Assembly (NCBI GenBank): GCA_016550485.1
Contig: JABXGV010000027.1
Coordinates: forward strand, 1-48,037
DNA length: 48,037 bases
Direction of reading: 5' to 3'
Origin: an archaeon
GTDB lineage: Archaea; Asgardarchaeota; Hermodarchaeia; Hermodarchaeales; Hermodarchaeaceae
In this document: piece after piece, positions 16,711 to 25,608 of the stretch
Numbering within the stretch: the stretch's first letter is position 1
Layout: each line of letters opens with the position of its first letter
Notes under the pieces: generated by a model
Databases searched by the model: none
What the model saw: the letters and a program-made list of their open reading frames with translations, nothing else
What the model was told of the DNA's origin: nothing
Translations under genes and position numbers: made by a program

Positions 16711-16748
16711 AGTACTTCACAAATGTTGTGATGCACTAGTACTTCACA
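16711..16748. repeat. Inverted repeat TCACAA-ATG-TTGTGA and 11-bp direct repeat
   Basis: In the 73 bp gap before the AIR-synthase-like gene there is a perfect inverted repeat at 16717-16731 and a direct repeat AGTACTTCACA at 16711-16721 and 16738-16748, the second overlapping the stop of the GNAT fusion gene. A regulatory site for the minus-strand gene at 16670 is possible. Confidence 0.4.
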
Positions 16749-19700
16749 GGTCATGTAGGATTCGCTGGAGTTCTTCTAGTTCGTCGTCGCTTTGTGGATT
16801 GACGACAAGGCAGCATCGTTGAACTCGTTTTTCTCCCGGTTTGAGCCAAAGATTCGCATCGAAGCTACCCAACCAAACAGCTATTCCAATGTGGAGTGCT
16901 AATATTGTCTTTCTTTGTCCAGCGGTGAGAAGTGCTAGCCCTTCTGGAGGTTCAGATTCTGAGGGATCTTGTTTAAGCCAAGCAACCCCGGTGTCAGGCG
17001 TGAAGGCTGCAGGAGTTGGACTGGGTCTAATCTCTGTCAAATCCTTGCCCCACCGTGCCTGTAGTATGGAGTTTGTCACACTGCCATTAAAGCCTAGATC
17101 CATCAATAGCCCTGTGAAAAGTCGAAGCGGAGCTGCTGTGTTATTGATGAAATGCCAGTCAATCATTATTAGTGGGCTTCCAGGGGCGGTGAGGTACTTC
17201 AATTTAAACTCAACACCGCGACAGACAGGTTGTAATTTACTTTGCCAAGACACTTCGACACCTTTCCAGAGTTTTCCTAGCGTGCAGGGACTAGCCTGCA
17301 TTTCCTCTAAATTCGTCTTTGCGGCAAAGGTATCCTCATCAATTCCAGAGATGATTGGTTGAACTCCGCCATGGTAGTTCTGAATGAATATCTTTGGTTG
17401 AGGAGTGGGGAATGCTGAGCAGAGCAGTTCTGTTCCCTGTTGGTTCTTCAACGAGTAAAGGCAGCCCCCGAAGTCTGGTGACACTAGAAATTCCAGTAAA
17501 CCGTTTTTCACTCGAAATATTCTCAGGTCCTCTTCGCGCTCCTCTGATATGTCAACCTTGCTTCCTGTTGCACCTAGCTGAAGGATGGATAAGGATTGGC
17601 GTATTTGAACTGGGGTCTGCCAAGTCATGTTTGCCTTGAAAAGGGCGAATTTATCGGGCGTAGATTTAGTTGGAGAAAGGGACAAGCGGAGGGTAGGCGG
17701 GTTATCACGGGTTATCTCAGAAAGCATGATAGGCGATGTGCTACTCTCGGCATCTAGAAGGTTTAGTTTGGCAGACCATTCTTTTGGAGGGTCGATGGAT
17801 AGGGGACCTGATAGCGGCGAACTTGCTGAATAGCGCATCGTGAATTCGCAACTTACCTTTTTCCGATGAGGAAGTACGATGGTTGGAGGGGTGATTTGTA
17901 AGGCTGTAGTAGTCTCTGGGGGAGTTAGCAGCGCACTAAGTGGCGGAATCTGGTGCTTGATTTTTTCTTGCCAAACTCGTTGAATTGCAACCCAGCTTGG
18001 TGCCCGCATGATATGCCATACTCTGGAGATACGTTTCTGTTCGCCAGGTTTCAGGGTAGTTTGTTGATATTGGAGTCGACCAATGCGTCCAGTATTGACC
18101 AAGATTTCTTCTAGATTCTCAGGATCCCACACTTGACCAACTGTAAGTGATTCTCCTTCGATGGCAATCCATTCTTCTCTGAAGAGTTCTGGGTTAGTTT
18201 GGATGGATGGATAACTAACGAGGATGCTAGAGGTTGATTCTTTAACTGTGCCAGAGGCGAGGGGAATTACAGCTGTTCCAGTGGTTAGAGAGATTCCTCC
18301 TCCTGGACCTATGAGTCTGAGTTGAAAGCTATGCTCTTCTTTACTGGTGTTAGTCACTAAGGTTTCTTGTGAAATCAAGGGGGAGTTATGAGGAAATGTT
18401 AGTCTCGTTACTACTTTTAGCGGGCGCTCGGGGTGAACGGCTGTTAGCGAAACGATGGTTGACGAAGCGGACTGATCGACATCTATTTCATGTTCAGCGA
18501 ACCGGAAAGGACTGAGGCCAAAGGGAGGTCCTACTTCGTTTCTGAGAGTGAGTGATAAGATTTGTCCTATATGACTGACGATTCGTATTTGGCCGCCTTC
18601 CCGGGCTATGCGAGCAGTGTAATCAGAGCTTACGACATGAAGTTCACGTGTACGGTCGTCTTCGCCTACTGTTACGCCTCCTTCGGGTATACAATAGATC
18701 GGGAGACGATATTTCCTTGTGGTGACCTTCAAACCCTTGCTGACGTTTTGGTGAAGATGGAGCGCAGCCCATAGATCGTATGTTCCAAGCGGAGAATCCC
18801 CCTTTGCTGTAACCTCAATCACAGCTCCAGCTAGGCCCTCAGGTGTAATCTCTACATCACATTCCATGGGTGATACCAAAAGAGTTGTATTGGGGGGGTC
18901 GAAACGGAGTTTCCCTCGTAGTGGAGTGGGGGTGTTACTAGTAATTGTGAGCGGGAGTTGAGTTGTGCCCCCGGGTACTACTCGTGTTTCTCCAAAGTGG
19001 GTGGTGATTTCTGCCGCTGGTTTTATTTTCAATCCTGTATGGAGTGCAACTTCAGCTCCAGATATTTTCATCTTTGCCTTAATTGATGGGGACTTCTCTT
19101 CTTTACGAAAGAGCGGGGCTGCTGAATCAAGCTGGAAAGGCACTGACCAATCTGACACACCCCCAGCAGGAACCTTTAGGATAGTTTCGTGTTTTTCTCC
19201 AAAATGAAGAGCATCGAACCCTTCTAGCGAGACCGAAAATTCGAGATTTGCCTTGGTCTCGTTAGTAATCTCGAGCAAGTAGGATGAGGAAATCCCACAA
19301 AGCGTTAAATGGTTAGGTACACGGGCGTTGATTTTTAGGCGCTCACCATCAATGACCCGTTCTATTCCTGTTATGGCTCGAGCGTATCGGTCAACGATAA
19401 CTCTGAGAGAATCATCTCCTGATTTGAAGCTGTAGATGAACACGTTCATCTTCCCTTCATGCATATCATCAGGTGCTTGCGCGAGTTCTCGCTGCTGCAG
19501 CGTATACCAAGCTTGGGGATTAGAATGTTTTTCGAAAAATGGAATACATAGGGGATGTTGGAGGATTCCTGGTATCCAGCTTTGGAGATATACCCCATCG
19601 GTCTCGGGATTCCACATGAGCCCAATTTTCTTGTAGAGAGGGACAGCACGTGTATTTCCACTCCAAGTGTTTAGGTCTACGCGGAGGTATCCTTTTTCGG

Positions 19701-20037
19701 TGGCTATGGCAATACTTCTTAGGAGGAGTCGTTTGCCAACCTTTTTCTTGAGAACACCTGGGGAAACCCCGAGCAATCCGATGTAAGCAGCCTCTGGATC
19801 TCGCCAGTGCTGTAGCAGGGAAAGAAAGCCGACAGGCGTGTCTTTGTCCATCGCAATCAGGATAGCGATTGCCCGCATTTTGGAGTATACTTTGTGTACC
19901 CGTTCTGGGGTATATGGAACCCCGCCTGTGAAGCCGCCTGGCCATAGCTCGTCCCAGCTGTTGAACATTTCAGCTATTCGTGAAGCGAGGTCTTCGCGGT
20001 AGCCTTCAATTATCTCTATGTCAAGCTCTTCTGTCAT
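16744..20037 (-). CDS. Giant protein: GNAT acetyltransferase fused to a long beta-sandwich region
   Basis: About 1097 residues from ATG 20037 (GTG 20118 would add 27). Residues ~5-150 are a GNAT domain: A-Y-I-G-L-L-G-V-S-P is the beta4 region, K-K-K-V-G-K-R-L-L the acetyl-CoA loop (Q/R-x-x-G-x-G/A is only loosely kept) and N-T-R-A-V-P-L-Y-K-K-I-G-L the end. From ~215 to ~1090 the sequence is beta-rich. It includes Ig/NEW3-like blocks (V-P-A-G-G, V-V-P-G-G-T-T-Q-L-P-L, L-K-P-G-E-Q-K), a segment near 770-830 and a C-terminal region with V-S-P-D-F-G-G-C-L-Y-S-L-K-N that resembles galactose-mutarotase-like or glycosidase beta-sandwich folds. There is no signal peptide or TM, so it is cytosolic. 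Function unknown; the beta part may bind glycans or envelope precursors. Confidence 0.8.
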   Translation of the reverse strand: MTEELDIEIIEGYREDLASRIAEMFNSWDELWPGGFTGGVPYTPERVHKVYSKMRAIAILIAMDKDTPVGFLSLLQHWRDPEAAYIGLLGVSPGVLKKKVGKRLLLRSIAIATEKGYLRVDLNTWSGNTRAVPLYKKIGLMWNPETDGVYLQSWIPGILQHPLCIPFFEKHSNPQAWYTLQQRELAQAPDDMHEGKMNVFIYSFKSGDDSLRVIVDRYARAITGIERVIDGERLKINARVPNHLTLCGISSSYLLEITNETKANLEFSVSLEGFDALHFGEKHETILKVPAGGVSDWSVPFQLDSAAPLFRKEEKSPSIKAKMKISGAEVALHTGLKIKPAAEITTHFGETRVVPGGTTQLPLTITSNTPTPLRGKLRFDPPNTTLLVSPMECDVEITPEGLAGAVIEVTAKGDSPLGTYDLWAALHLHQNVSKGLKVTTRKYRLPIYCIPEGGVTVGEDDRTRELHVVSSDYTARIAREGGQIRIVSHIGQILSLTLRNEVGPPFGLSPFRFAEHEIDVDQSASSTIVSLTAVHPERPLKVVTRLTFPHNSPLISQETLVTNTSKEEHSFQLRLIGPGGGISLTTGTAVIPLASGTVKESTSSILVSYPSIQTNPELFREEWIAIEGESLTVGQVWDPENLEEILVNTGRIGRLQYQQTTLKPGEQKRISRVWHIMRAPSWVAIQRVWQEKIKHQIPPLSALLTPPETTTALQITPPTIVLPHRKKVSCEFTMRYSASSPLSGPLSIDPPKEWSAKLNLLDAESSTSPIMLSEITRDNPPTLRLSLSPTKSTPDKFALFKANMTWQTPVQIRQSLSILQLGATGSKVDISEEREEDLRIFRVKNGLLEFLVSPDFGGCLYSLKNQQGTELLCSAFPTPQPKIFIQNYHGGVQPIISGIDEDTFAAKTNLEEMQASPCTLGKLWKGVEVSWQSKLQPVCRGVEFKLKYLTAPGSPLIMIDWHFINNTAAPLRLFTGLLMDLGFNGSVTNSILQARWGKDLTEIRPSPTPAAFTPDTGVAWLKQDPSESEPPEGLALLTAGQRKTILALHIGIAVWLGSFDANLWLKPGEKRVQRCCLVVNPQSDDELEELQRILHDL

Positions 20038-20118
20038 CGATTCTCGCCTTGGTTGCGGCATGTGAGGATTAGTAATAAGGGTTGTGGAAAACAACAAGCA
20101 TGATGCCTCGTTTACCAC

Positions 20119-20165
20119 TATACCTTGTCACGCAAGGTATATCGGGTGCATATGCTATAAAAGGT
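20119..20165 (-). promoter_or_regulatory. Promoter of the GNAT fusion gene with perfect 9-bp inverted repeat
   Basis: On the minus strand CTTTTATAGC (about 20166-20157) is a TATA box overlapping the end of the DMT transporter gene. About 25 bases on lies a perfect inverted repeat, TATACCTTG-TCACG-CAAGGTATA, at 20119-20141. It covers the predicted start of transcription and would suit an operator or a 5' hairpin. Confidence 0.55.
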
Positions 20166-21099
20166 TTTTGGAGCCTGCAACGAGCCTAGGCTCAATAGCG
20201 ATAAGGACTGTAGCGAGGAGGATGAAAAACGCCCCGATAAACTGCCAGAACGCGACTGACTGACCTAAAAAGAAATAGGCCATGACAACAGCGCTAATTG
20301 GGTCAAGGAGAAGGAGGATTGATGCAGCAGAAGCATCGATGTCTTTTACGCCAACATTGACGAGGGTATAGGGGATTGTAGTGCTCACAAAGGCAAAGGC
20401 TAATAGGAGCAGCCAAGCAGGGGGCGGCAACACGAACAAAAATCCACTCACTAGAGGATTAGTCACAACTAGATTGACAGAAAAGATTAGGGGAAACATC
20501 CACAAAAGGGCGAAGAAGTACCCCCAGAATGTTGTCGTTGATGGGTCGTACCCTTCGTAACCACTCCATTTCCGACCGAGAATGACGTAGAATGCAGCAA
20601 ATACCCCATTTGCCACAGACAGAAGAACGCCAACAATGGGAACCGGACTAGCCGCCATTTCTAATGGTAAAGAGACGATGACAGCGCCACCGATTGAAAG
20701 TGGTACAGCGATTAGACGGACACGATTGAAAGGTTCTTTCAAGATATACCGGGCGAGAAGAAGCGTAATGGCAGGGTAAAGGTATGTAAGAGAGACCGCG
20801 ACTACTACAGGAGTACCAATCGCAATCGCTGTTATGTAGGCCATTATAGAGGTGGCAATGCCAATCAGCCCATAGAGGAGAAAGGAGGGGAGGTGTTTGC
20901 GTTTCAGCCTTAAACCGCGAAAGGAAGTGAAGACCCCTAGTCCTATAAAGAGAAAGATAACTGTGAAAAACACGCGAAAAAAGGCTTGTTGGAGAGAAGG
21001 AACACCGAAGAGGTTTGTCAGGTACACGGAAAAAATCGGAATGGTTCCAAAGCAGATAGCTGCAACAATGAGGGCAAGATAATTCCATATTCGAGGCAT
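20155..21099 (-). CDS. DMT superfamily transporter (EamA type)
   Basis: 314 residues with about ten hydrophobic segments arranged as two EamA repeats of five helices; the first repeat ends with S-L-T-Y-L-Y-P-A-I-T-L-L-L-A and the second with L-L-L-D-P-I-S-A-V-V-M-A-Y-F-F-L-G, the typical paired motifs. It is an inner-membrane exporter of metabolites of unknown identity. It follows the korC gene by 38 bases on the same strand. Confidence 0.9.
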   Translation of the reverse strand: MPRIWNYLALIVAAICFGTIPIFSVYLTNLFGVPSLQQAFFRVFFTVIFLFIGLGVFTSFRGLRLKRKHLPSFLLYGLIGIATSIMAYITAIAIGTPVVVAVSLTYLYPAITLLLARYILKEPFNRVRLIAVPLSIGGAVIVSLPLEMAASPVPIVGVLLSVANGVFAAFYVILGRKWSGYEGYDPSTTTFWGYFFALLWMFPLIFSVNLVVTNPLVSGFLFVLPPPAWLLLLAFAFVSTTIPYTLVNVGVKDIDASAASILLLLDPISAVVMAYFFLGQSVAFWQFIGAFFILLATVLIAIEPRLVAGSKNLL

Positions 21100-21137
21100 A
21101 GAAAACCATCACCCTTGGTGGGCTACATGATACTTCC

Positions 21138-21707
21138 CTAGTACGGGCTCACAAGTTCTGCGCCGCGATGTAATGCGTGTAAGTTTTCTTTCGCAAACCG
21201 TTTTAGTTTAACATCACTTCGAACAGCGGTTTCCAGCAGCTCAATATCAATCCTTTCATCAACCTTGGTTATAGCCCCCAGTGAGGCAACCCCCAAGTAT
21301 CTTACGTGTCCTAGCTCTTCAGCAACTTGACCAAGCTCAGTTCGAAAAACCTGAGTGGAGCTCTCCTGCTTGAGGGCTTTTAGTGTCGACTGGATAGATT
21401 GCTTGTCAAGGAGGTGAGACTCTATTAACAAGAAGTTGCTGCTCAAATCGGGGCTAATAGAACAGCATTTCAAGAAAGCAGGAGCTGTAAGTGTGGCAAG
21501 AATATCGGGTCGGTCGAAACCTAGCTCGAAGATAGGATTAGAGGAGATTGTGAGGTCTGTGGTGCATGAGCCACCACGAGCCGCTGCCCCATGGGATTCG
21601 GTTTGAAGTGTATGGTAACCCTGCCGAGTAAATGCAAGCCCGAGAATCCGACTAGCTGTTACTACCCCGTAGCCGCCATAACCAGCGAGTCGTATTGTTA
21701 TGTGCAA
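21138..21707 (-). CDS. korC: 2-oxoacid:ferredoxin oxidoreductase, gamma subunit
   Basis: 189 residues starting I-T-I-R-L-A-G-Y-G-G-Y-G-V-V-T-A-S-R-I-L-G, the G-x-G-G-x-G motif of the gamma domain, followed by E-S-H-G-A-A-A-R-G-G. The gamma subunit stabilises the complex and helps bind CoA. It is the last of korD-A-B-C, 16 bases after korB. The subunit set and order fit 2-oxoglutarate oxidoreductase, but other 2-oxoacids cannot be excluded. Confidence 0.9.
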   Translation of the reverse strand: MHITIRLAGYGGYGVVTASRILGLAFTRQGYHTLQTESHGAAARGGSCTTDLTISSNPIFELGFDRPDILATLTAPAFLKCCSISPDLSSNFLLIESHLLDKQSIQSTLKALKQESSTQVFRTELGQVAEELGHVRYLGVASLGAITKVDERIDIELLETAVRSDVKLKRFAKENLHALHRGAELVSPY

Positions 21708-21723
21708 TTAATATTCACCTCCC

Positions 21724-22611
21724 TCATTTCCAGAGAGCTTGGAGAGTCTCCGTTAGAGTGATGCGCTCTTCTCTGATGAACACGCCAAGTTCTATGGTGC
21801 GATCCTTAAGAGTGAGTTCGTAGCGGGGATGGTCAAGTTCCTTGCCTGTTCTCTTGCCCTTGAGAGCCTTTAGCATCCATGCACCTGGGCTGCGTTGAAA
21901 TTGTTCTTGCTCTTTAGGAGTTAAGGCATCCTTGTATTCATTGAAGAATCTAGCTGCATAGGTTGGGCATTGAGATATGATTTCTACAAACGCGAATCCT
22001 GGGTGGAGGAGAGCCTCCTTCATTGATGCAATTATATCATCTACATGGAATGTAGTCCATCTAGCTACATAACTTGCACCTGCGCCTAGAGCAAGACGAC
22101 ATAAATCGAATGGAGGTTCAGGGTGACGTTGATAGGTGGTTGAACGAACATGCAGAGGTGTTGTCGGTGCGGATTGGCCTCCAGTCATTCCATAGATCAT
22201 ATTGTTTACAAGGAATACTGTCATTGGTATATTTCGTCGTGCAGCGTGGATTAGGTGGTTGCCTCCGATTGCGGCGCCGTCTCCGTCGCCTGTAAAAACG
22301 ACGACGTTGAGTTTGGGGTTCATGATTTTTGCACCGGTGGCAAAGGCGATAGCCCTGCCATGTGTTGTGTGAAGTGTGTCTCCCTTGAAGTAGGGGCTGG
22401 GAATCCATGCTGAGCAGCCAATTCCTGAAACGCAAAGGATGTCGCGTTTACGTAGCTTCTTTTCCACAATCAACGCATCCACTGCACGTACGAAGCTACC
22501 CAGGATTGAGCCGTTACCGCATCCTGTGCAGAATGCTGTGGGAAGATTTCTCAGGTATCTTTTACGGTAATATTCTTGTTGTTTTCCGAGAGGGTTTGTC
22601 TGTTGGCTCAT
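21724..22611 (-). CDS. korB: 2-oxoacid:ferredoxin oxidoreductase, beta subunit (TPP binding)
   Basis: 295 residues. F-C-T-G-C-G-N-G near the start, H-G-R-A-I-A-F-A-T-G, and G-D-G-D-G-A-A-I-G-G-N-H-L-I-H with N-N-M-I-Y-G-M-T-G-G-Q are the thiamine-diphosphate and Mg2+ site of the beta subunit. It decarboxylates the 2-oxoacid and passes electrons to ferredoxin via iron-sulfur centres. It starts 6 bases after the end of korA. Confidence 0.93.
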   Translation of the reverse strand: MSQQTNPLGKQQEYYRKRYLRNLPTAFCTGCGNGSILGSFVRAVDALIVEKKLRKRDILCVSGIGCSAWIPSPYFKGDTLHTTHGRAIAFATGAKIMNPKLNVVVFTGDGDGAAIGGNHLIHAARRNIPMTVFLVNNMIYGMTGGQSAPTTPLHVRSTTYQRHPEPPFDLCRLALGAGASYVARWTTFHVDDIIASMKEALLHPGFAFVEIISQCPTYAARFFNEYKDALTPKEQEQFQRSPGAWMLKALKGKRTGKELDHPRYELTLKDRTIELGVFIREERITLTETLQALWK

Positions 22612-22617
22612 TTGGCA

Positions 22618-23742
22618 TCATCCTCTGATTTGTTGGAGTATTTCGCTAGAGCGATGGATTTCGCCGCCAACTTTGGGTATACCTATAACTTGTGCTTCGC
22701 AGCCTACTCGCTCGATTTCCCGAACCATCATACCCATATTCATTTCAACTACGAATATTCGCTTCAAATCCTTGAAAAGACGAGCGAGTTGCTCTTCTGG
22801 GAAAGGCCAAAGCGTCTTGAGACGGACGAATCCTATAGATTCACCAGTTTTCCTTGCTGCAAGCACCGCTTGGTAGGAGGGTCGTGCTGCTGCACCGAAG
22901 CTGACAATCACTGCCTCTGCATGATCGAGATGACGTGATTCAACATCTAACCCCTCTTGATGGAGGGCTTTGCCTGCTTCCTTCTGTTTTTCGAATAGCC
23001 AGTGAATAGTGGCACGGTGATATCGTGGCGAGTAATCTCTCACGCCTGTAGGACGGTGAGCAGATCCCGTCACCAGCAAATCGTGACCGTCACCAAACTT
23101 GGGCATCTCGTAACGCAGAAAAATCTCACCTGTCCTTGGATGCTTTGAGGTTAGACTACGCCGATTAGTAATTGGTAGTGCTCCTTGTTTTGGTATCTGG
23201 AGTGGTTCACGCATATAGCTGACTTCGCCGTCCGCCATGACGAGAACTGGAGTGCGGAACTGCTCTGAATAGTTGAAAGCATGAACAGTGAAGTCAAACA
23301 TCTCTTGGACCGACCATGGTGCAAAGGCAATCGGAGCAATATCGCCGTGGGTGCCGTAGCGAGCCTGCATCACATCTTGTTGACCCGGCATGGTAGCTTG
23401 CCCAGTGCTGGGACCTGAGCGCTGAGCGTCCACAACAACGAGCGGAGTTTCGGTAAGATAGGCATATCCAAGGTTTTCTTGCATCAAACTAAACCCGGGC
23501 CCAGAGGTTGCCGTCATGGCTTTTCCGCCAGCCCAGGAGGCACCAATGATTGCCGCCATTGAGGCGATTTCGTCCTCCATCTGCACGTAGTAGCCTTGTT
23601 CTTGAGGGAGACGTTCTGCCATCCATTCTACGATGCTGGTCGCTGGTGTAATTGGGTATCCAGCGAAGAAGCGACAGCCCGCATAGAGCGCCCCTTCAGC
23701 GCAGGCTATGCCGCCATCGACGAAGTATACTCCTGGTCTCAT
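22618..23742 (-). CDS. korA: 2-oxoacid:ferredoxin oxidoreductase, alpha subunit
   Basis: 374 residues from ATG 23742, whose A-T-G-A overlaps the TGA of korD. That arrangement, plus the family N-terminus (F-V-D-G-G-I-A-C-A-E-G-A-L), makes this start preferable to one 39 bases upstream. F-F-A-G-Y-P-I-T-P-A-T and the M-T-A-T-S-G-P-G-F-S-L-M segment are typical of the pyrimidine-binding domain of the alpha chain; the C-terminal half is the transketolase-C-like domain. Confidence 0.93.
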   Translation of the reverse strand: MRPGVYFVDGGIACAEGALYAGCRFFAGYPITPATSIVEWMAERLPQEQGYYVQMEDEIASMAAIIGASWAGGKAMTATSGPGFSLMQENLGYAYLTETPLVVVDAQRSGPSTGQATMPGQQDVMQARYGTHGDIAPIAFAPWSVQEMFDFTVHAFNYSEQFRTPVLVMADGEVSYMREPLQIPKQGALPITNRRSLTSKHPRTGEIFLRYEMPKFGDGHDLLVTGSAHRPTGVRDYSPRYHRATIHWLFEKQKEAGKALHQEGLDVESRHLDHAEAVIVSFGAAARPSYQAVLAARKTGESIGFVRLKTLWPFPEEQLARLFKDLKRIFVVEMNMGMMVREIERVGCEAQVIGIPKVGGEIHRSSEILQQIRG

Positions 23743-23984
23743 CCTTCTATCACCTCCACATTGATTGCAGCATCGGGACACCGTTTTTCACAACGACGGC
23801 AAGCCACGCCTTTCTCCCCTCGAACTAGCATACATTTGGTTTCACCTCCTTGGCAGAGGCGCGGTCTGTGACCACCCCAGGCAGTTGGTTTGTCTGCCTC
23901 AAGAATCTTGGCAGGGCAGAAAAGAATACAGATTCCGCAGCCTTTACACAAGGACTTGTCAGCGGTTATTTTTACGCGACGCAT
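23739..23984 (-). CDS. korD: 2-oxoacid:ferredoxin oxidoreductase, delta subunit (2x[4Fe-4S] ferredoxin)
   Basis: 81 residues with two cysteine clusters: C-x2-C-x2-C-x3-C-P (CKGCGICILFCP) and C-x2-C-x3-C-P (CRRCEKRCP) with an upstream Cys in each half. It is the electron-transfer subunit for the complex and is first in the operon, overlapping korA by four bases. An additional insertion (W-G-G-H-R-P-R-L-C-Q-G-G) separates the clusters. Confidence 0.9.
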   Translation of the reverse strand: MRRVKITADKSLCKGCGICILFCPAKILEADKPTAWGGHRPRLCQGGETKCMLVRGEKGVACRRCEKRCPDAAINVEVIEG

Positions 23985-24045
23985 CTAGCTGGTTCCCTTT
24001 AGTTTGATTGCACCTAGGGGCTGAAACGAGGAGGAATTGACGCCT

Positions 24046-24060
24046 CCTAAAATCTTTAGG
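24046..24060. promoter_or_regulatory. Perfect inverted repeat CCTAAA-ATC-TTTAGG between korD and the CPBP gene
   Basis: 6-bp arms around a 3-base spacer, in the divergent region between korD and the CPBP protease. It would lie upstream of the CPBP gene if that starts at ATG 24085, but inside it if the TTG at 24037 is used. Confidence 0.35.
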
Positions 24061-24084
24061 GAACAACGAAACAGTGAGCTGAAT

Positions 24085-24933
24085 ATGGCAACCTTTGGAG
24101 AACCAAAACTTCCTCGCTGGCTGACTGCAATTCTGATGTTCATGATCTCCCTTATGTTACTCATTATCTCGATTTTTAACAATCTTGTCGGTACACTTTA
24201 CTATTTTCTAACTATAATGATTTGCCTTCTGCTGTGGCTGTTTGTCGATATGCAACAACCTGAAAGCCTTGGCTTTCGCTTCTCCAAAAGATGGTGGCTT
24301 GGACTGGTAATAGGTCTTGCCCTTGGAGGTGGAGTGATGGGGATGATAGTAGTTCTCGAACTTGTGGTTGGATGGGTGAGTCTGACTGTTGCGTATACGG
24401 CAGAGCAAGGAATGCTTGTGGTGGGGATGTTGGCGGTCTATGTGATTTGGCAGGGCTTAGTAGCGTTTGCAGAGGAGCTAGTTGGGCGAGGTTACATTCA
24501 ACAGAACCTCAATACCAAGTTGACCGCAATCTTGGCTGTAATGTGCTCAGCCATTATGTTTACAGCACTCCATTTACCCAGCATCATTGAACAATCTATT
24601 CCACTACCACTTTCTACGATTATGGTTCTGAACATCACGTTTGGCGGGCTAATGCTGGGTTGGGCTTTCGTCAAAACCCAAACACTCTGGCTCCCCATTG
24701 GCATTCACTTCGGGTGGAACTTCATCCAGTATCATATAGCCGGATTAGGCTATCTTAGCCAAGGAATTTACACTGCCCAGAATTTAGGCTGGGAGGTGAT
24801 AACTGGTGGAATAACAGGACCGGAGGCGGGTTTAATAGGAACCCTCGCCTTTCTCTTACTCCTCCTGATAGTGTGGCTACTCCCCACTAAATGGCTGGTA
24901 AGAGCTCCCGAGGATTCACCCTCGGAGCTTTGA
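24085..24933 (+). CDS. CPBP family intramembrane metalloprotease (CAAX protease/Abi)
   Basis: 282 residues from ATG 24085 with seven or eight hydrophobic segments. The family motifs are present: A-E-E-L-V-G-R-G-Y-I (E130, E131, R135), F-T-A-L-H (H163) and G-I-H-F-G-W-N. These proteins are membrane-embedded metalloproteases, some acting on prenylated proteins or peptides; substrate unknown. A TTG at 24037 with GAGGAGG only two bases before it would add 16 residues. The Cys-rich membrane gene follows by 11 bases, suggesting co-transcription. Confidence 0.88.
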   Translation: MATFGEPKLPRWLTAILMFMISLMLLIISIFNNLVGTLYYFLTIMICLLLWLFVDMQQPESLGFRFSKRWWLGLVIGLALGGGVMGMIVVLELVVGWVSLTVAYTAEQGMLVVGMLAVYVIWQGLVAFAEELVGRGYIQQNLNTKLTAILAVMCSAIMFTALHLPSIIEQSIPLPLSTIMVLNITFGGLMLGWAFVKTQTLWLPIGIHFGWNFIQYHIAGLGYLSQGIYTAQNLGWEVITGGITGPEAGLIGTLAFLLLLLIVWLLPTKWLVRAPEDSPSEL

Positions 24934-24944
24934 TGTGAGACACG

Positions 24945-25574
24945 ATGTCAGACCATGATGCGACTCGAGATATTTGCCTAAGACGCAGCCCCTCAGAGTG
25001 TAGTGATTGTTCCATCAAGGACCGAATTGAGTGCAGATTTCGCCGCCGGTCACTGCTTCGGTTTTTTCTTACATTCCTTGTCTGTATTATCCCTGCCTTC
25101 GCGGGGGTTATCCTAGCGGGCTATGGCTGGTTCATTGTAGGCTGGATTATTTACATGGCGCTTTTCTTACAGGTTTGGGAAAATAGGATTCTGTGTAGCC
25201 ACTGCCCTTACTATGCTGAAGAAGGAACGACACTCCGCTGTCACGCCAACTATGGGCTCCGAAAACTCTGGAAATACCAGCCGGGTCCAATGAGCCGTTG
25301 GGAGAGACTCCAATTCGTGTTGGGCCTCATCCTAATCGTGGCATACCCGCTACCGTTCATGATTCTTGGCGGTCAATATTTGCTATTTGGCATTACCTGT
25401 CTAACTATCCTCATATTCTTAGCAATCCTCTCAACGCAAATGTGTGTTCACTGTATGAATTTCTCCTGTCCCCTCAACCGTGTCCCTAAAGCGGTAATAG
25501 ACACTTTTCTCAGGCAAAATCCACCGATGAAAAAGGCGTGGGAAGAGGCTGGATACAAACTCGATCCTGAGTAG
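24945..25574 (+). CDS. Cys-rich membrane protein of unknown function
   Basis: 209 residues with about four hydrophobic segments (around 37-57, 60-77, 124-143, 147-165). Three cysteine clusters lie outside them: C11, C19, C22, C30; C84-SH-C87 and C99; C167-VH-C170 and C175. A pattern of C-x2-C-P-Y-Y then L-R-C-H-A is striking. This could hold an iron-sulfur centre, haem or zinc at the membrane, but I do not recognise the family. It follows the CPBP protease on the same strand. Confidence 0.7.
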   Translation: MSDHDATRDICLRRSPSECSDCSIKDRIECRFRRRSLLRFFLTFLVCIIPAFAGVILAGYGWFIVGWIIYMALFLQVWENRILCSHCPYYAEEGTTLRCHANYGLRKLWKYQPGPMSRWERLQFVLGLILIVAYPLPFMILGGQYLLFGITCLTILIFLAILSTQMCVHCMNFSCPLNRVPKAVIDTFLRQNPPMKKAWEEAGYKLDPE

Positions 25575-25608
25575 CTGGAACTACAATCCGATGTTACCAC
25601 ATGGGAGT

